NCBI GenBank assembly: GCA_963815445.1
Contig: CAWFGV010000011.1
Location: 62,001 to 126,000 of the forward strand
DNA from: JANLYC01 sp963815445
GTDB lineage: Bacteria > Actinomycetota > Actinomycetes > Propionibacteriales > Nocardioidaceae
DNA: 64,000 nucleotides
Reading direction: 5' to 3'
Positions 61,737 to 64,000 of the stretch are shown here, in pieces. Position numbers and translations under genes: made by a program. The notes under the pieces were generated by a model, which was not told the origin of the DNA, ran no database searches, and saw only the letters and a list, made by a program, of their open reading frames with translations. Every line of letters starts with the position of its first letter. Positions within the stretch are counted from its first letter, which is position 1.

Positions 61737-62741
61737 TCATGGCAGCGTGACCACCTGGGCGGCATACGCGAGCCCGGCGCCGAAGGCGATGAACAGTGCG
61801 AGATCCCCGGACTTGGCTTCGCCGGACTCGAGCAGCGCCTCCGCGGCGAGCGGGATCGAGGCGGCTGAGGTGTTGCCCTGGTAGGCGATGTCGCGGGCGA
61901 TCACGACGTCCTTGGGGAGCTTCAGCGCCCGGGCCATCGCGTCGGTGATGCGCATGTTGGCCTGATGCGGCACGAACACGTCGAGATCGTCGACCGTGAC
62001 GCCGGCCCGGTCCATGGCCTCGGTCGCGATCTTGGCCATCTCGTATGACGCCCACCGGAACACCGGGTTGCCGTCCATGCGCAGGGTCGGCATCTCGGGC
62101 CGCTCCGTGGCCAGCACGTCGTTCCACTTCTCGTTCTGCCGGATGTGGTCGAACTTCGACCCGTCGGCGCCCCACACGACGGGGCTGATCCCTTCGACGT
62201 CCGAGGGTCCGACCACGGCTGCGCCGGCACCGTCGGCGAAGATGAACGCGGTACCACGGTCGGTGGGGTCGGTGATGTCGGAGAGCCGTTCGACGCCGAT
62301 AGCGAGCACGTACTTCGCGCTGCCGGACCGCACCATGTCGGAGGCCAGCGCGACTCCGTGGCAGAAGCCGGCGCAGGCAGCTGAGATGTCGAACGCGGCA
62401 GCCGGTGTGCATCCGAGCTCGTCGGCGATCAGGGTGGCCACGGCCGGGGTCTGCAGCAGATGCGACACGGTGGCGACGATGACGCAGTCGATCTGGCCGG
62501 GAGCGACACCCGCCCGGGACAACGCCTTGCGGGACGCGGCAACGCTCATCATCTGCACGGTCTCGTGCGGCTCTGCCCACTTGCGCTCGATGATTCCCGA
62601 TCGGGTGCGGATCCACTCGTCGCTGGAGTCGATGTGCTGGCAGATCTCCTCGTTGGTGACCACGCGGCTCGGGCGGTAGCCCCCGATCCCCTGGATGCGG
62701 GCGTGGGCGGCACCGCTTCCGGTGCGGATCTCTACGGTCAT
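61737..62741 (-). CDS. fabH: Beta-ketoacyl-ACP synthase III
   Basis: Initiates fatty-acid synthesis by condensing acyl-CoA with malonyl-ACP. The 334-residue protein has the catalytic Cys123 in ISAACAGFCHGVALAS, His and Asn in VFVPHQANMRITDAMA and YQGNTSAASIPLA, and the DSSDEWIRTRSGIIERKWAE N-terminal block. FabH primer choice in actinobacteria often favours branched acyl-CoAs. The ATG is two bases after the fabD stop codon. Confidence 0.96.
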   Translation of the reverse strand: MTVEIRTGSGAAHARIQGIGGYRPSRVVTNEEICQHIDSSDEWIRTRSGIIERKWAEPHETVQMMSVAASRKALSRAGVAPGQIDCVIVATVSHLLQTPAVATLIADELGCTPAAAFDISAACAGFCHGVALASDMVRSGSAKYVLAIGVERLSDITDPTDRGTAFIFADGAGAAVVGPSDVEGISPVVWGADGSKFDHIRQNEKWNDVLATERPEMPTLRMDGNPVFRWASYEMAKIATEAMDRAGVTVDDLDVFVPHQANMRITDAMARALKLPKDVVIARDIAYQGNTSAASIPLAAEALLESGEAKSGDLALFIAFGAGLAYAAQVVTLP

Positions 62742-62743
62742 GC

Positions 62744-63925
62744 TCACTCGCTTTCGGGGTGCAGCCGCACCAGCGGCTGACCGGGGGAGACGAGGTCGCC
62801 GTCTTCGACGATCCATTCGACGATGGTGCCCCCGTACGGCGCCTCGACGGGCGTCTTGCCTCGCAGGTTCTCGACCTGTCCGACGCTGACACCGGCGTGC
62901 AGCAGGGTGCCCAAGGGGATGTCAGGCGACTGGTGGAACGTCCCCTTGGAGGGCGACACGAGCATGCGCCAGGTCGGGGTCGAATCCATGGGGGAGGCGT
63001 CGCCATGCTTGTCGGCGAACGCCCGGGCGTCGTCCAGCTGCTCGGGCGCCTTGAACGCAAACGTCTCGACGCCCTTGAGCTGCCGTTTCGCGAGACCCGT
63101 CAGGGTGCCGGCCGGCGGCATCTCGAGTATGCCGGTGACGCCGAGATCGGCCATCGACTGCATGCACAGGTCCCAGCGAACGGGCGAGCTCACCTGGCTG
63201 ACCAGCCGGCCCAGCACCTCGCGGCCGGAGTGGATGACCTGCCCGTCGCGGTTGGAGATGAGCCGGGTACGCGTGTCATGGGTGGACATGGCGCGGGCCA
63301 GTCGGGCCAGCACGTCGACGGCAGGGCGCATGTGATCGGTATGGAAGGCGCCGGCGACGCTCAACGGGATGAGCCGGGCCTTCTCGGGTGGGTTACCGGC
63401 GAACTTCTCGAGCTGCTCGAGCGTGCCGGCTGCGACGATCTGCCCGGCGCCGTTGTCGTTGGCGGCGATGAGACCTTCGCGTTCGAGCGCGCCGAGCACC
63501 TCGTCACGATCGCCGCCGAGCACGGCCGTCATACCGGTGGGGGTCCTGGCCGACGCGGCCGCCATGGCGCGGCCACGCTCGCGGACGAAGACCATGGCCT
63601 GCTCGGCGCTGATGACGCCGGCACCGGTCGCGGCGGCGATCTCACCGACGCTGTGGCCGGCGACCGCGCCGATGCGCCCGAACGCGTCTGCGGGGTGCGG
63701 GTAGAGCGCGAGAGCGGCCAGCAGGCTCGAGGCGACGAGGAGCGGCTGAGCCACGGCGGTGTCACGAATGGTCTCTGCGTCGGCCTCGGTGCCGTAGTGG
63801 GCGAGGTCGATGCCGCTGACAGCGGACAGCCAGTTCAGCCGTTCGGCGAAGCCGGGGTCCTCGAGCCAGGGCTTGAGGTATCCGGGGGACTGGGCACCTT
63901 GTCCAGGAGCAACGATGACGAGCAC
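62744..63925 (-). CDS. fabD: ACP S-malonyltransferase with C-terminal lipoyl/biotinyl-like domain
   Basis: Transfers malonyl from CoA to ACP. Residues 1-300 are the FabD domain: VIVAPGQGAQSPGYL, catalytic Ser92 in AVAGHSVGEIAAATGAG, and the His region GAFHTDHMRPAVDVL. The protein is 393 residues, about 80 longer than usual; residues about 333-390 (GTLLHAGVSVGQVENLRGKT, VEAPYGGTIVEWIVEDGDLV, SPGQPLVRLHPESE) read as a barrel-sandwich biotinyl/lipoyl-type domain, but the lysine of the modification motif is absent (HPES where MKM would be). It may bind a partner such as the neighbouring carboxylase. GTG start at 63925. Confidence 0.93.
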   Translation of the reverse strand: MLVIVAPGQGAQSPGYLKPWLEDPGFAERLNWLSAVSGIDLAHYGTEADAETIRDTAVAQPLLVASSLLAALALYPHPADAFGRIGAVAGHSVGEIAAATGAGVISAEQAMVFVRERGRAMAAASARTPTGMTAVLGGDRDEVLGALEREGLIAANDNGAGQIVAAGTLEQLEKFAGNPPEKARLIPLSVAGAFHTDHMRPAVDVLARLARAMSTHDTRTRLISNRDGQVIHSGREVLGRLVSQVSSPVRWDLCMQSMADLGVTGILEMPPAGTLTGLAKRQLKGVETFAFKAPEQLDDARAFADKHGDASPMDSTPTWRMLVSPSKGTFHQSPDIPLGTLLHAGVSVGQVENLRGKTPVEAPYGGTIVEWIVEDGDLVSPGQPLVRLHPESE

Positions 63926-64000
63926 ACCCCCATCTTGCCGTGTCGGGCCGCGCGGTCCGCGGTTGCGTCGACACGAAAGTTGCCGGTGTGTTTTTGTATG
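63926..64000 (-). promoter_or_regulatory. Upstream region of the FAS II cluster
   Basis: The 75 bases upstream of fabD contain a CAAGAT hexamer six bases before the GTG, a near-match to the leaderless -10 pattern, and an AT-rich patch at the very edge. A regulator gene often precedes fabD in actinobacteria but would lie outside the window. Confidence 0.35.

Overview
The window is high-GC DNA of an actinomycete, probably from the Nocardioidaceae or nearby Propionibacteriales. This placement is inferred from gene content (CHC2-type primase next to a sigma factor, a DUF3145 protein, DUF222-HNH and DUF2510 proteins, the fabD-fabH-acpP-fabF-accD order), from frequent GTG/TTG starts, and from many leaderless-type promoters. 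It is chromosomal. I see no phage or plasmid core.

Layout. 0-13.7 kb holds housekeeping and envelope genes on the + strand: a PadR regulator, GlyRS, tRNA-dihydrouridine synthase, a secreted BNR-repeat protein, lipoproteins, and dgt-dnaG-sigma factor. Four copies of a dispersed long palindrome lie between these genes. A tRNA-Asn and a K+ channel gene follow.

14.9-31.7 kb is a purine-scavenging island of two + operons flanking an IclR regulator. The first encodes a nucleobase permease fused to an OHCU-decarboxylase-like domain, a separate OHCU decarboxylase, a vestige of HIU hydrolase, uricase, three xanthine-dehydrogenase subunits and an 8-oxoguanine-deaminase-type amidohydrolase. The second encodes hydroxypyruvate isomerase, tartronate-semialdehyde reductase, glyoxylate carboligase, glycerate kinase, allantoinase and allantoicase. 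Together they carry oxidised purines to allantoate and feed the glyoxylate carbons into glycerate. Pairs of TTCCR-N5-YGGAA palindromes set 21 bp apart occur at all three promoters and look like the IclR operators.

31.7-38.3 kb is a small accessory stretch (deoxyribosyltransferase-like protein, two phosphotransferases, DUF222-HNH nuclease, GNAT) followed by an aldolase-like gene. 38.4-44.5 kb has a hydrolase, a flavin disulfide reductase, a PAP2 membrane phosphatase, a hairpin-dense intergenic region that may encode a structured RNA, a DUF2510 protein and a beta-propeller lipoprotein. 44.5-50.4 kb is a PTS-type dihydroxyacetone kinase operon (aquaglyceroporin, DhaK, DhaL, and DhaM fused to HPr and full-length enzyme I) with its own IclR regulator and operator.

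50.4-58.4 kb contains small secreted proteins, a decayed VOC gene, a CAU-anticodon tRNA, a reductase, a GNAT, a MoxR/DUF58/VWA cluster and DUF3145. The window ends with a type II fatty-acid synthase cluster on the - strand, whose FabD has an extra lipoyl-like tail.
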